Of a DNA stretch of 64,000 nt, positions 25,910 to 34,633 are shown piece after piece (the stretch's first letter is position 1; each line of letters begins with the position of its first letter). The notes below the pieces were generated by a model that worked only from the letters and a program-made list of their open reading frames with translations, made no database searches and was not told where the DNA came from. A program made the translations under genes and the position numbers. This DNA is from CAXBES01 sp963974915 (GTDB taxonomy: Bacteria > Bacteroidota > Bacteroidia > Flavobacteriales > Flavobacteriaceae). The stretch covers positions 186,001-250,000 of the forward strand of contig CAXBES010000002.1 of the NCBI GenBank assembly GCA_963974915.1, written 5' to 3'.

Positions 25910-26143
25910 TTAAATTTCGATATCAAATTGTGGTCGGAGGGCTTCCGAAAGATTATACTTTAAAAAATTGTAAGTATCCAAATTCTTCTCCCTAAATAAG
26001 AGTTGTCTTTTGTTCAGACTAAAATCACCCCTAAGCGACGCCATTTTTTGCGAATGTCTATTTTTGAGAGTTTTCATTTTCAGAAGAAAAAAAACTAAAA
26101 TAGTAACTAATATCAAACAATACGATATGATAATCAAAACCAT
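25910..26143 (-). CDS. 77-residue single-pass membrane protein, first gene of the two-component operon
   Basis: An N-terminal transmembrane helix (VLIIISYCLILVTILVFFLL) is followed by a short basic, amphipathic cytoplasmic tail. I recognise no family. Three things argue it is real: an ATG start, only 18 bp to the kinase gene, and a promoter with a -7-like TACATTTA box (26160-26167) placed to start transcription about 10 nt ahead of this ATG. It could be an accessory sensor or an inhibitor of the kinase, which is speculative. Confidence 0.6.
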   Translation of the reverse strand: MVLIIISYCLILVTILVFFLLKMKTLKNRHSQKMASLRGDFSLNKRQLLFREKNLDTYNFLKYNLSEALRPQFDIEI

Positions 26144-26159
26144 AGATATGAATTTTGTA

Positions 26160-26207
26160 TAAATGTACGCAGATAATAAGAATCATATTATAAGACAATT
26201 GCCTTAT
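26160..26207 (-). promoter_or_regulatory. Two-component operon promoter with near-palindromic operator (site A)
   Basis: Minus strand: ATAAGGCAATTGTCTTAT (26190-26207), then 22 bp, then TACATTTA (26160-26167), one base off TAnnTTTG. The 18-mer is a near-perfect palindrome. It matches sites B and C at 14 of 18 positions, and the spacer to the -7 box is conserved (22-23 bp). This suggests autoregulation by the encoded LuxR-type regulator. Confidence 0.65.
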
Positions 26208-26246
26208 TTTCTCTACTAAAAGGACACTATTTAAAGGGTTAAACAT

Positions 26247-26275
26247 AAAAAAGACCGCCATGGGGCAGCCTTTTT
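26247..26275 (-). terminator. Terminator after the PQQ-like beta-propeller gene
   Basis: Minus strand ggctgcc / ggcggtc with loop ccat (two G-U pairs), flanked by A-run and T-run. It lies about 55 bp past the stop of the 26329-28200 gene and upstream of the operator of the two-component operon. Confidence 0.7.
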
Positions 26276-26328
26276 CCAGTTGTAAAAACTCCTCAATTTA
26301 GTACAACTAAAAGTAATTTGGTTAGTAA

Positions 26329-28200
26329 TTACTTAAGATTATAAGCGTAGATCGAATTAGCATCTGCTTTATAGTATAGAATTCCGCTAATTTCATCTAC
26401 TTGATATTCCGGTTTTTTATCTTTTAAAACGATCTCCTTTTCTTTAGAGCCGGTATCCTTGTTTAGTTTTACCAGTCCAACTCCGTCATCAAGTTTCGTT
26501 AGCACGAATTGTGCATTCTCGGTTGCTGCAGTAGCTTTAAATCTTTTAAGCATTTCGGCTATAGAGGCTCCAGTAGCCATAGCCATATCTCCTCCCAGGT
26601 TCGCATATCGCTGTCCTCTGTCTGTATAGCTCCCCAGTTTATTTCTATTCTGATTGGCTGCATTATATGCGGCAGCTGCCGAGGCCGCAGTCGCAACCGC
26701 CGTCACCCCTGCCAGAATGGCTCCCATTGCACTTTTACCAGGTGCGCGATAATACTCATGCCATTGTTTTTCACCATCCCAGTTTAAATTCATGAGATTT
26801 TGGTCGCTGGAAAGTAGAATTCCGTTATCTCTTATTTCAATACTGGCAGGAGCTTCCTTTCCTTCAAATTTTGACTCGGCTAAGGTGCTAACTTCACCAC
26901 TACTGGCATCAATAGCAAATAAAGTTTCATCTGCGCTAATTAAATAACGATCCTTATTCTTGTCGTATGTCGAACTAATAGCATCGGCTCTTCTGTATTT
27001 TAACGGTTTATTCCAAACCTGTTCCCCGGTTTCAAGATTTACAATATTGGCGTCTTCCGAAGTGATGTAAATTAGTCCCTGTGGCGTATTTGCCATTGTC
27101 AATATATTCTCGCCGGTTTTCAAGGGCTTTTTGAATAACGTTTTTCCATCGAAAGAGATCTTATTAATTCCTCCTTGATAAATTCCGAAGAGAATACCAT
27201 CATCCATGATATAAAAATGCTGCACATAACCCTTGGTCTTAGGCGCTTTCTCCCAAAGATCCTCCCCATTTGCAGCACTTAGAAATCCAATTTCCGACTC
27301 ATTCTTGGCTGCAAAAACGCTATTGCTACCCCCATCGTCCTTATTACTCACAATTGCCAGACCTTGCGGAAGAATTTCGAAATTGACCACGCTACCTTTC
27401 ACTTTAGCAGGATCTTTCCAAAGTTCGGCACCCGTGTTACTTACTTTATGAACCTTCGTATTGTTCCCATTTGCCGAACCTTCAAAGGCATAAATATCCT
27501 TTTCATCGGCATCTGCAACAAGCCAACTCACATTTTTAATTTTAGTATCCCAAAGTTCCTCTCCGGTATGTGCTTTTTTAGCAACAAGCCCTTGAGTTGT
27601 AGGTATTACTAAGCTGTTTTTCAGCAAAAGTGGTCGTCCGGTAACCGCGTATGTTTTTGCAATTCCTACGCGATTAGGATTATTTAAGTTAAAACGATAA
27701 TCTTCTTTTCCGGTATTGAGATCGTAAACCGCAACAGCCGAGGCGTATTTTTCTTCAGACCTCCGTGTTCCACTCACTACCAGCTTATTTTGTGGCATCA
27801 TCACATCGCAAGTAGTCACTGTTTTCCAACCGTTACCTTCGGTGTTAAACAGTATTTGTCCCGACATATAATCGATCACAGTCTTTTTTGAAGTAAGATT
27901 AGCAAATCCACCTTGTGCGATCATAACGTACGGTGCATCAGGAATAAAGGTTAGTTCTTCAGGTTTTACCCGCCCGTATTCGGTAAAGTTGAACAAAAGG
28001 TCATTACTACCCGGCTTAATCCCCACTAATCCGTCGTTAGTAGCAACAACCATTGTCCCACCTTGTGTTAAAGTCATCTCATTTATTTTAGCTCCCACAT
28101 CGTATCTGAAATCCGGTGTTTCAGCTTTTTGAGCAAAGGTATTCGTGCAAATTAAGAGCATCACACAAAGACCTGCTTTAAAAGTTATTGAATATTTCAT
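26329..28200 (-). CDS. PQQ-like beta-propeller repeat protein
   Basis: 623 residues with a signal peptide (cleavage near TFAQ). Repeated units of the type 'G-xx-L-W/F-xx-P-x-K' and 'D-x-x-x-G-E-x-x-W/F' (for example HTGEELWDTKI, ETGEQVWNKPLK, NGEDLWEKAPK) indicate a PQQ/YVTN-like propeller. Near residue 485 an Ala/Gly-rich hydrophobic stretch (AMGAILAGVTAVATAASAAA) could be a membrane helix or a loop. No quinoprotein catalytic residues can be assigned, so a binding or scaffolding role is more likely than an enzyme. Its promoter carries operator B, linking it to the adjacent two-component system. Confidence 0.85.
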   Translation of the reverse strand: MKYSITFKAGLCVMLLICTNTFAQKAETPDFRYDVGAKINEMTLTQGGTMVVATNDGLVGIKPGSNDLLFNFTEYGRVKPEELTFIPDAPYVMIAQGGFANLTSKKTVIDYMSGQILFNTEGNGWKTVTTCDVMMPQNKLVVSGTRRSEEKYASAVAVYDLNTGKEDYRFNLNNPNRVGIAKTYAVTGRPLLLKNSLVIPTTQGLVAKKAHTGEELWDTKIKNVSWLVADADEKDIYAFEGSANGNNTKVHKVSNTGAELWKDPAKVKGSVVNFEILPQGLAIVSNKDDGGSNSVFAAKNESEIGFLSAANGEDLWEKAPKTKGYVQHFYIMDDGILFGIYQGGINKISFDGKTLFKKPLKTGENILTMANTPQGLIYITSEDANIVNLETGEQVWNKPLKYRRADAISSTYDKNKDRYLISADETLFAIDASSGEVSTLAESKFEGKEAPASIEIRDNGILLSSDQNLMNLNWDGEKQWHEYYRAPGKSAMGAILAGVTAVATAASAAAAYNAANQNRNKLGSYTDRGQRYANLGGDMAMATGASIAEMLKRFKATAATENAQFVLTKLDDGVGLVKLNKDTGSKEKEIVLKDKKPEYQVDEISGILYYKADANSIYAYNLK

Positions 28201-28227
28201 AATTAAGGTTTTTAGTTATTGTTGACT

Positions 28228-28275
28228 CAAAGATGGGTTAAAAGAAAAGTGAATTCAATAGGGCAACTGACGTAT
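28228..28275 (-). promoter_or_regulatory. Promoter and operator of the beta-propeller gene (site B)
   Basis: Plus-strand ATAGGGCAACTGACGTAT (28258-28275) is followed in the minus direction after 22 bp by CATCTTTG (28228-28235), a near TAnnTTTG box. The 18-mer is identical to site C and matches site A at 14 of 18 positions. It would overlap the -33 region, the usual place for an activator. Confidence 0.65.
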
Positions 28276-28365
28276 TCGCAAGTGATTAGCTTGCAACTTT
28301 AAAGTCTTGAATCGAGAAACCTAATGGAACTATGAAGGGTTCCGAAGAAATTATAAACTACGCAA

Positions 28366-28396
28366 GTCGGAAAAAAAGCTAAGCTTCTTCCCCGAC
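28366..28396 (-). terminator. Hairpin downstream of the DUF6252-like lipoprotein gene
   Basis: Minus strand gtcggggaagaag / ctttttttccgac forms a long stem with several G-U pairs, and the T-run lies within its 3' arm. It is about 40 bp past the stop at 28437 and before promoter B, so it probably insulates the two genes. Confidence 0.5.
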
Positions 28397-28436
28397 CTAA
28401 CGTAAAAACCTCAATGAAGAGATTCTTTTTAAACTC

Positions 28437-28961
28437 TTAGTTTTGAGTTAAGGCAATATTGAATGAACCGTTCGATACTGTAGAAGTATCATTAGGGTCA
28501 TTAATGTTATATCCTGTAAATGAAAATGTTCCCTGAACATTTGTTGAACTGTAACTTGAAATATTGATCTCTCCTGCATTTCCCGTTCCATTAACCGTAC
28601 TATAGATCACCACCGAGTTTGGATCGGGGTTCGATGGATCGGGCAGATAGCTATAAGTTCCAATGTTTAAAAGATTGAGTGGATATGTCCCTACTCCGTC
28701 AAAATTCTGAACGATCATTTGTAAGTTTTCAGAATTGATAGTTCCTGCAGAAACAGCTATAACCCGAACTCCACCCGAATTTGTCTCTTGTGCTGCTGTG
28801 GTTCCTTCCAGAGATTGGAAGTTATTACCATTAACCGTAGCCGTTAAATTACCTTCGGTTAATCCACTTCCCATACCTCCGTCGTCATCTTTTTTACATC
28901 CTGTAAATACTAAGGTCACACACACTAAAGTTGCGAACATTGTTTTAGTAAAATTTTTCAT
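28437..28961 (-). CDS. DUF6252-like lipoprotein
   Basis: 174 residues from the ATG at 28961 (MKNFTKTMFATLVCVTLVFT then lipobox T-G-C); the longer open frame upstream crosses the promoter and is rejected. The mature chain begins with an acidic linker, then TATVNGNNFQSLEG, a phrase typical of DUF6252-type flavobacterial lipoproteins. A C-terminal beta region follows (INISSYSSTNVQGTFSFTGY). The 29064-29582 product shares the G-T-F-x-F-x-G-Y-N ending, so the two are distant paralogues. It has its own promoter with operator C. Function unknown. Confidence 0.82.
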   Translation of the reverse strand: MKNFTKTMFATLVCVTLVFTGCKKDDDGGMGSGLTEGNLTATVNGNNFQSLEGTTAAQETNSGGVRVIAVSAGTINSENLQMIVQNFDGVGTYPLNLLNIGTYSYLPDPSNPDPNSVVIYSTVNGTGNAGEINISSYSSTNVQGTFSFTGYNINDPNDTSTVSNGSFNIALTQN

Positions 28962-28989
28962 AATATTGGTTTTTAAGTTATTAATGAAG

Positions 28990-29038
28990 CAAAGATGTCT
29001 TAAAAACCGGGTGTTAATCAATAGGGCAACTGACGTAT
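28990..29038 (-). promoter_or_regulatory. Promoter and operator of the DUF6252-like gene (site C)
   Basis: ATAGGGCAACTGACGTAT (29021-29038) is identical to site B and lies 23 bp before CATCTTTG (minus; 28990-28997). The -7 region and leader also resemble those of the beta-propeller gene (AAAGATG and TTTTTAGTTATT blocks), so the two promoters appear to be related by descent. Confidence 0.65.
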
Positions 29039-29063
29039 AATTATAGAATTGTAAAGTATTTGA

Positions 29064-29582
29064 TTAAAAATTTGCTTTAAACTGACCATTCGTAACAGGA
29101 ATCACAATATTTTGAAAATTATATCCATCGAATCGGAACGTTCCTTCAATTGAAATACCGTCATCACTAGTTATTAGTATTTCGCCCGGTGTAAAACCAG
29201 CTAGATTTGAAATACTATTTGAGCTATAATATCTTACGTTTCCAAAAATAATACTAAGATCGGCATTATTTGTTGCATTCGCTCCGGAAATATACACTCC
29301 CGGTCCCGTGTAGTTTTGAATAACAGCATCAAAAGTTATATAGTTATTATTAGGTCTATCTTGCCTGGCAATTATTCTCAGGTATGGAAGATTACTAACA
29401 TTTGTAATATTTGCACTAATAAACTGCACTTCATTACTGTCCTGCGTAGCTGTAAAGGTTTCACCATTACCATAAGTTGCATTGGCAAACTCGGAATTAG
29501 AATTATCTACATCGTCTTTTTTACAAGACGTTATGGTTCCAACCAATATTAAAATGACAAAAGAAGTAATAAATTGTTTCAT
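29064..29582 (-). CDS. Small DUF6252-like lipoprotein
   Basis: 172 residues with a lipoprotein signal (MKQFITSFVILILVGTITSC, Cys at residue 20). The C-terminal beta segment (GEILITSDDGISIEGTFRFD then GYN) parallels the neighbouring lipoprotein at 28437-28961. It starts 25 bp after the GSCFA gene and is probably co-transcribed with it, whereas the neighbour has a separate promoter. Surface or periplasmic location is inferred. No function can be named. Confidence 0.75.
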   Translation of the reverse strand: MKQFITSFVILILVGTITSCKKDDVDNSNSEFANATYGNGETFTATQDSNEVQFISANITNVSNLPYLRIIARQDRPNNNYITFDAVIQNYTGPGVYISGANATNNADLSIIFGNVRYYSSNSISNLAGFTPGEILITSDDGISIEGTFRFDGYNFQNIVIPVTNGQFKANF

Positions 29583-29607
29583 GAATATAATTTAAGCGCC
29601 AAATATA

Positions 29608-30558
29608 CTATCTAAACTTAATACGCGGAACCATATTTTGAATGTTTTCTATTTTCTTCTGAAGATCCTTCAGAAAAGCCTGATGAGCCTCACTTTGTTC
29701 ATTAAAGGGTTTGTGTTGTAAACCGGACTGAATCACTCCAATCTCCTTCTGAAGCGATTCTGTTTCCGAAGAAATCCAAACCAACTTAAATCGTTCCCAG
29801 ATAATATTGATCGCCACATTGCCCGGATGTATCATATCCTCACCATAAAAACGATAGTCGCGCAACTCATCCATCATAATTTCGAAAGAGGGAAAATAAT
29901 GTACTTTTTGTCGAGGATCCACTATAGTATGTATTCCGGAAATTAAATGGGCTTTACTAAGCGTATTCTCCACAAATCCGTCTTTTATATGCCGAACGGG
30001 TGAAACGGTCGTTATAAAATTCACATCGTGGTTTATATCCCGAATCAAAGTGATCGTATTATCGAGAGATCCTGCTATATCTTCCGGGGAGAGCAATTCC
30101 TTTAAAAATTTTTTCTGCGGAATTTTATGGCAATTGGCAACCACAGTATCGGTTTCAATATGTCTGTACACGTGGGAAGTTCCGTATGTAAAAACGATAT
30201 GCGAAGCAGCAAGTATTTGCGCTTTTAATAGTTTTAAAGCCTCGTTCAAGTTATTCAGAAATGTGTCTTTTTCTGAATGGCTTATTTCTGAATGCACCTC
30301 GAAGCAATGCCATCTCTCATTCTGAAAAAACAAATCGTCATCAACAAATTCTGTCGCGTTGATCGCACGTGTCACTAATTTCTCAATGGCAAGAGGGTGA
30401 AAAACAATTCCGAAGGGATTACAGCAGTTCTGAAACTTATAATACTCGAGTTTCCGACCAATATTCTCAACAAAACAAGATCCCAGCAACAATACTTTTG
30501 AAGCATAGTCTATCTGGTTTCTTTCGGGCTGTAGTGATATTTGAGTTTGTAGCTTCAT
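29608..30558 (-). CDS. GSCFA domain-containing protein
   Basis: 316 residues. The family-naming motif GSCFVENIG lies near residue 26, followed by NPFGIVFHP and further SGNH-like segments (ITTVSPVRHIKDG, H-P-G-N-V-A). The fold is a GDSL/SGNH-type hydrolase relative, so an esterase or acyltransferase-like reaction is plausible, but no substrate is known. The gene follows alaS by 24 bp on the same strand, an arrangement I associate with Bacteroidota. Confidence 0.9.
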   Translation of the reverse strand: MKLQTQISLQPERNQIDYASKVLLLGSCFVENIGRKLEYYKFQNCCNPFGIVFHPLAIEKLVTRAINATEFVDDDLFFQNERWHCFEVHSEISHSEKDTFLNNLNEALKLLKAQILAASHIVFTYGTSHVYRHIETDTVVANCHKIPQKKFLKELLSPEDIAGSLDNTITLIRDINHDVNFITTVSPVRHIKDGFVENTLSKAHLISGIHTIVDPRQKVHYFPSFEIMMDELRDYRFYGEDMIHPGNVAINIIWERFKLVWISSETESLQKEIGVIQSGLQHKPFNEQSEAHQAFLKDLQKKIENIQNMVPRIKFR

Positions 30559-30582
30559 TTTTTTCTCGCCATGATGCGGAGA

Positions 30583-33195
30583 CTATTTCAAATACTCTTT
30601 CGCTTTCTCTAACGCTTCAGCAATTCCTTCGGGTTTCTTTCCTCCGGCAGTAGCAAAAAATGGTTGTCCGCCACCACCACCCTGGATAAATTTCCCAAGT
30701 TCGCGAACTATCTGACCGGCATTTAGATCGCGCTCCTTTACGAGCTCTTTCGAGATATAACAGGTTAGCAAAGCTTTTCCATCGTTATTAGAACCAAATA
30801 AAATAAACAAATTGTCAATTTCATTACCCAGTTCGAAAGCAAGATCTTTAAGTCCGCCGGCATCAAGATCCAACTCTTTTGCCAGAAAATTAACTCCGTT
30901 AACTTCCTGAACTTCAGATCTTAGATCTCCTTTCAAATTCTTCGCCTTATCCTTTAGAAGTTGCTGAATCTGTTTCTGAAGCGAACTGTTTTCTTCCTGC
31001 AAAGAGGTAACTGCCTTTACAGGATCCTGAGCATTGTTCAGCGTTTTCTGAAGTTTTTCAAAGGCTTCGCTTCGTTCAATGAAATATTGTTTTGCCGCAT
31101 CACCGGTTATCGCTTCTATTCGTCTAATTCCTGAAGCGACAGCGCCTTCAGAAGTTATAATAAAGTGCCAAATATCGTTGGTGTTGGGAACGTGTGTACC
31201 TCCACATAATTCCATCGACTTACCAAATTTTATAGCTCGCACGCTATCCCCGTATTTCTCTCCAAATAAAGCGATCGCACCTTGGTCAATTGCCTGCTGA
31301 TATGGAATATTTCGTTTTTCATCAAGTTCTATTCCCTCACGGATACGTGCATTGACAAAATCTTCGACTTCTTTAAGCTCTTCGTCACTCACTTTACTAA
31401 AATGCGAAAAATCGAAACGCAAATTTCTACTGTGCACCATTGAACCTTTTTGAGTAACATGAGTACCTAAAATATTTCTTAGTGCCTGATGTAGCAAATG
31501 TGTGGCTGTATGATTTGAAGCCGTTCTCGAACGTTGAGTTTCATCTACAACTGCATTAAAGGAATCGCCGGGGTTACGTGGCAAATTCTTAGCGAAATGT
31601 ACAATGAGATTGTTCTCTTTCTTTGTATCGATAATATAAACTACTTCACCATTCTGACCTTCAAGGTACCCCTTATCCCCTACCTGTCCGCCGCCTTCAG
31701 GGTAAAAAGGTGTTAGGTTGAATACCAATTGATACAACTCGCCATCCTTTTTCGTTTCAATTTTACGGTAACGTGTAATTCGCACCCGGGTTTGAAGCAT
31801 ATCGTACCCTACAAATTCCTCTTCGGTATCATCCAGCAATTCGACCCAGTCACCGGTTTCCACTTTGGTTGCGGCTCGTGATCGTTCTTTTTGTTTCTGA
31901 AGTTGTTCGTCGAACTCCTTTTCATTTAGTTCGAACCCTCGTTCCCGAAGAATCAATGCAGTAAGGTCTATTGGAAAACCGAAAGTATCGTATAATTCGA
32001 AAGCCTTTTTACCTGAAATAACTTTAGAATCACTGGCATTGATCATGTTTTCTAACAAAATCAATCCTTGATCCAGGGTGCGTAAAAATGAATTTTCCTC
32101 TTCTCTTATTACATTGGTAATTATATTCTTTTCTGAAATTAACTCAGGGAAAGCATCCCCCATTTGTTTACTAAGTGTGGTTACCAATTTGTAAATAAAA
32201 GGTTCTTTGGTATCTAAGAATGTAAAACCATAACGAATGGCTCGACGTAAAATTCGTCTAATTACGTAACCCGCACCTGTATTGCTGGGCAATTGTCCAT
32301 CGGCGATGGAAAAAGCCACCGCTCTCACATGGTCACTAATCACCCTAATAGCCACATCCACTTTTTCATCTTTTCCATAGGTAGAATTTGTGACCGCCTC
32401 AACTTCGCGAATAAGCGGTGTAAAAACATCTGTATCGTAATTACTCTGCTTATTTTGAAGAACCATACACAAGCGTTCAAACCCCATACCGGTATCTACA
32501 TGTTGTGCCGGAAGCTTTTCGAGACTACCATTTGCTTTACGGTTAAACTGCATAAATACGAGATTCCATATTTCTACAACCTGAGGATGATCCTGATTCA
32601 CTAAAGAAGCACCGGGTACCTTAGCTCTTTCTTCTTCCGACCGAATATCAACATGAATCTCACTACATGGTCCACAGGGTCCCTGATCACCCATTTCCCA
32701 GAAATTATCATGTTTATTTCCATTAATGATACGGTCTTCGGGGACAAATTTCCTCCAAAGATCATAGGCCTCAGTATCGCGCTCCAAGCCTTCCGAAGCA
32801 TCCCCTTCAAAAATTGAAACGTACAGAATATCTTTGTCAATTTTGTAAACTTCGGTAAGTAATTCCCATGCCCATTCTATGGATTCTTTTTTAAAGTAAT
32901 CACCAAAACTCCAGTTTCCAAGCATTTCGAACATAGTATGATGGTACGTATCCATCCCCACTTCTTCCAAATCGTTGTGTTTACCACTAACACGCAAGCA
33001 CTTTTGTGTATCACTCACACGATTATTTTTGGGCTCTTTATTTCCGAGGAAATACTCCTTAAATTGGTTCATTCCCGCATTCGTGAACATTAATGTTGGG
33101 TCGTCTTTTACAACCATAGGTGCCGAAGGAACAATAGCATGTGACTTCGATTTAAAAAATTCTAAAAACTGACTGCGTATTTCGCGAGACTTCAT
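30583..33195 (-). CDS. alaS: Alanine-tRNA ligase
   Basis: 870 residues from the ATG at 33195 (MKSREIRSQFLEFFKSKSHA); the frame reaches 33279 but those extra residues are not AlaRS-like. The order is aminoacylation domain (TNAGMNQFKEYFLG, GNWSFGDYFKKE), tRNA-recognition region, editing domain with zinc ligands (HTATHLLHQAL and CGGTHVPNT), coiled coil, then the C-terminal glycine-rich C-Ala domain (IQGGGGGQPFFATAGG). It charges tRNA-Ala in the cytoplasm. It is divergent from an M23 peptidase gene. Confidence 0.97.
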   Translation of the reverse strand: MKSREIRSQFLEFFKSKSHAIVPSAPMVVKDDPTLMFTNAGMNQFKEYFLGNKEPKNNRVSDTQKCLRVSGKHNDLEEVGMDTYHHTMFEMLGNWSFGDYFKKESIEWAWELLTEVYKIDKDILYVSIFEGDASEGLERDTEAYDLWRKFVPEDRIINGNKHDNFWEMGDQGPCGPCSEIHVDIRSEEERAKVPGASLVNQDHPQVVEIWNLVFMQFNRKANGSLEKLPAQHVDTGMGFERLCMVLQNKQSNYDTDVFTPLIREVEAVTNSTYGKDEKVDVAIRVISDHVRAVAFSIADGQLPSNTGAGYVIRRILRRAIRYGFTFLDTKEPFIYKLVTTLSKQMGDAFPELISEKNIITNVIREEENSFLRTLDQGLILLENMINASDSKVISGKKAFELYDTFGFPIDLTALILRERGFELNEKEFDEQLQKQKERSRAATKVETGDWVELLDDTEEEFVGYDMLQTRVRITRYRKIETKKDGELYQLVFNLTPFYPEGGGQVGDKGYLEGQNGEVVYIIDTKKENNLIVHFAKNLPRNPGDSFNAVVDETQRSRTASNHTATHLLHQALRNILGTHVTQKGSMVHSRNLRFDFSHFSKVSDEELKEVEDFVNARIREGIELDEKRNIPYQQAIDQGAIALFGEKYGDSVRAIKFGKSMELCGGTHVPNTNDIWHFIITSEGAVASGIRRIEAITGDAAKQYFIERSEAFEKLQKTLNNAQDPVKAVTSLQEENSSLQKQIQQLLKDKAKNLKGDLRSEVQEVNGVNFLAKELDLDAGGLKDLAFELGNEIDNLFILFGSNNDGKALLTCYISKELVKERDLNAGQIVRELGKFIQGGGGGQPFFATAGGKKPEGIAEALEKAKEYLK

Positions 33196-33248
33196 AGGTA
33201 TCATTTTGTTCTGTAAAAAGGATGTTAGGCGAATGCGGAAACAATTTC

Positions 33249-33256
33249 TATATTTG
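33249..33256 (+). promoter_or_regulatory. Candidate -7 box for the M23 peptidase operon
   Basis: TATATTTG is an exact TAnnTTTG match 60 bp before the M23 peptidase start. No clear -33 TTTG is visible at standard spacing. Confidence 0.5.
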
Positions 33257-33315
33257 TGTAACGTTTCAAATACTTGCACTACCTATCAACGAGCAAAAAT
33301 ATGATTTTTTAGCGT

Positions 33316-34293
33316 ATGTCTAAGGTTAAATATTATTACGATAGTGAAACTCTTTCCTATCGTAAAATTGAAAAAAAGAAAGGAAGAAAGCTTGGGATTT
33401 TTCTCCTAAGCTTGCTAGGTATTGTATTGAGTGCATTTATGCTCTTGATCATCTATCTCAATCTACCTTATGTTGAGACACCCAAAGAGAAATCTTTAAA
33501 GCGTGAGTTGGCAAATATGGAGCTTCAATTTGATCTTCTAAATAAAAAAATGGATCAGGCTCAAAATGTACTAGCCGAAATTGAAGAACGAGACAACAAT
33601 CTTTATCGCGTTTATTTTGAAGCAAATCCTATTCCGGCCGAACAGCGTAGAGCTGGCTTTGGAGGGGTTAACAGGTATAAAGACCTTGAAGGTTTTGATA
33701 ATTCTAAGTTGATTTCGTCTACGAGTCAGCGTTTGGATGTGCTAACTAAGCAAATCGTGGTGCAGTCGAAATCCTTAGATGAAATTGCAGTTTTGGCAGA
33801 AGAGAAAGAAAAATTATTAGCTGCCATTCCGGCGATTCAGCCTGTAAACAATGAAGACCTTACACGTATGGCGTCGGGTTATGGTTATAGAACCGACCCC
33901 TTTACAAAGGCACGTAAATTTCACTTCGGAATGGATTTTACAGCTCCTCGTGGTACCCCGGTATATGCTTCGGGTGACGGAAGGGTTTCACGTGCAGACA
34001 ATAGTGCATCGGGTTACGGAAACCATATTAGAATAGATCACGGCTACGGTTATGAGAGTCTATACGCCCATTTATACAAATATAATGTACGAGTAGGGCA
34101 ACGGGTAAAGCGTGGCGACCTCATTGGTTTTGTAGGAAGTACGGGACGTTCGGAAGCTCCGCATTTGCACTACGAAATATTTAAAGATAATGAGCGGATC
34201 AATCCTATCAATTTCTATTACGGAAACTTAACTCCGGAAGAATTTGCCGAAATTTTAAAGAAATCTCAGCAAGAAAATCAATCGCTTGACTAA
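33316..34293 (+). CDS. Membrane-anchored M23 family metallopeptidase
   Basis: 325 residues: a cytoplasmic start, a transmembrane helix at 25-48, a coiled-coil stretch (55-95), and a C-terminal LytM/M23 domain from about 185. Zinc ligands are H203 and D207 (HFGMDF) and H285 (HLHYE), with H252 (YAHLY) as catalytic residue, so it should be active on peptidoglycan crosslinks or peptides. The stop codon overlaps the start of the MerR gene. A cell-wall remodelling or divisome/elongation role is likely, as for other coiled-coil M23 proteins. Confidence 0.94.
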   Translation: MSKVKYYYDSETLSYRKIEKKKGRKLGIFLLSLLGIVLSAFMLLIIYLNLPYVETPKEKSLKRELANMELQFDLLNKKMDQAQNVLAEIEERDNNLYRVYFEANPIPAEQRRAGFGGVNRYKDLEGFDNSKLISSTSQRLDVLTKQIVVQSKSLDEIAVLAEEKEKLLAAIPAIQPVNNEDLTRMASGYGYRTDPFTKARKFHFGMDFTAPRGTPVYASGDGRVSRADNSASGYGNHIRIDHGYGYESLYAHLYKYNVRVGQRVKRGDLIGFVGSTGRSEAPHLHYEIFKDNERINPINFYYGNLTPEEFAEILKKSQQENQSLD

Positions 34294-34622
34294 TGCATAT
34301 AGAGCTACCCGAAAAATTGTATTATGGAATTGGTGAAGTCGCCGAAGCCTTCGACGTGAATACATCTCTTATTCGTTTTTGGGAAAAAGAGTTCGATGTC
34401 CTAAAGCCAAAGAAAAATGCCAAGGGCAACAGAAAATTTACTCCACAGGATATTAAGAACTTAGAGTTAATCTATCATTTAGTAAAAGAGCGCGGATTTA
34501 CCCTGGAAGGAGCTAAAACCCACTTAAAAGAAAATAAACAAAAAACACTTGAACGCTTTGAGATAATTCGCAAATTGGAAACAGTGAAGGCAGAATTGCT
34601 CAAAATAAAAGACCAACTTTAA
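34293..34622 (+). CDS. MerR family transcriptional regulator
   Basis: 109 residues. The winged helix is of MerR type (YGIGEVAEAFDVNTSLIRFW, then KNAKGNRKFTPQDI), followed by a short dimerisation helix. There is no C-terminal effector domain and no cysteine cluster, so this is the small flavobacterial form. It overlaps the M23 peptidase gene by one base and precedes a LemA gene by 11 bp. Effector and targets are unknown. Confidence 0.92.
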   Translation: MHIELPEKLYYGIGEVAEAFDVNTSLIRFWEKEFDVLKPKKNAKGNRKFTPQDIKNLELIYHLVKERGFTLEGAKTHLKENKQKTLERFEIIRKLETVKAELLKIKDQL

Positions 34623-34633
34623 AAAACCTCCAC

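Noticed and set aside
26278..26312. Inverted repeat AGTTGTA ... TACAACT after the beta-propeller gene
   Set aside because: It has 7-bp arms with a long AT-rich loop and no T-run. The stronger hairpin at 26247-26275 already explains termination.
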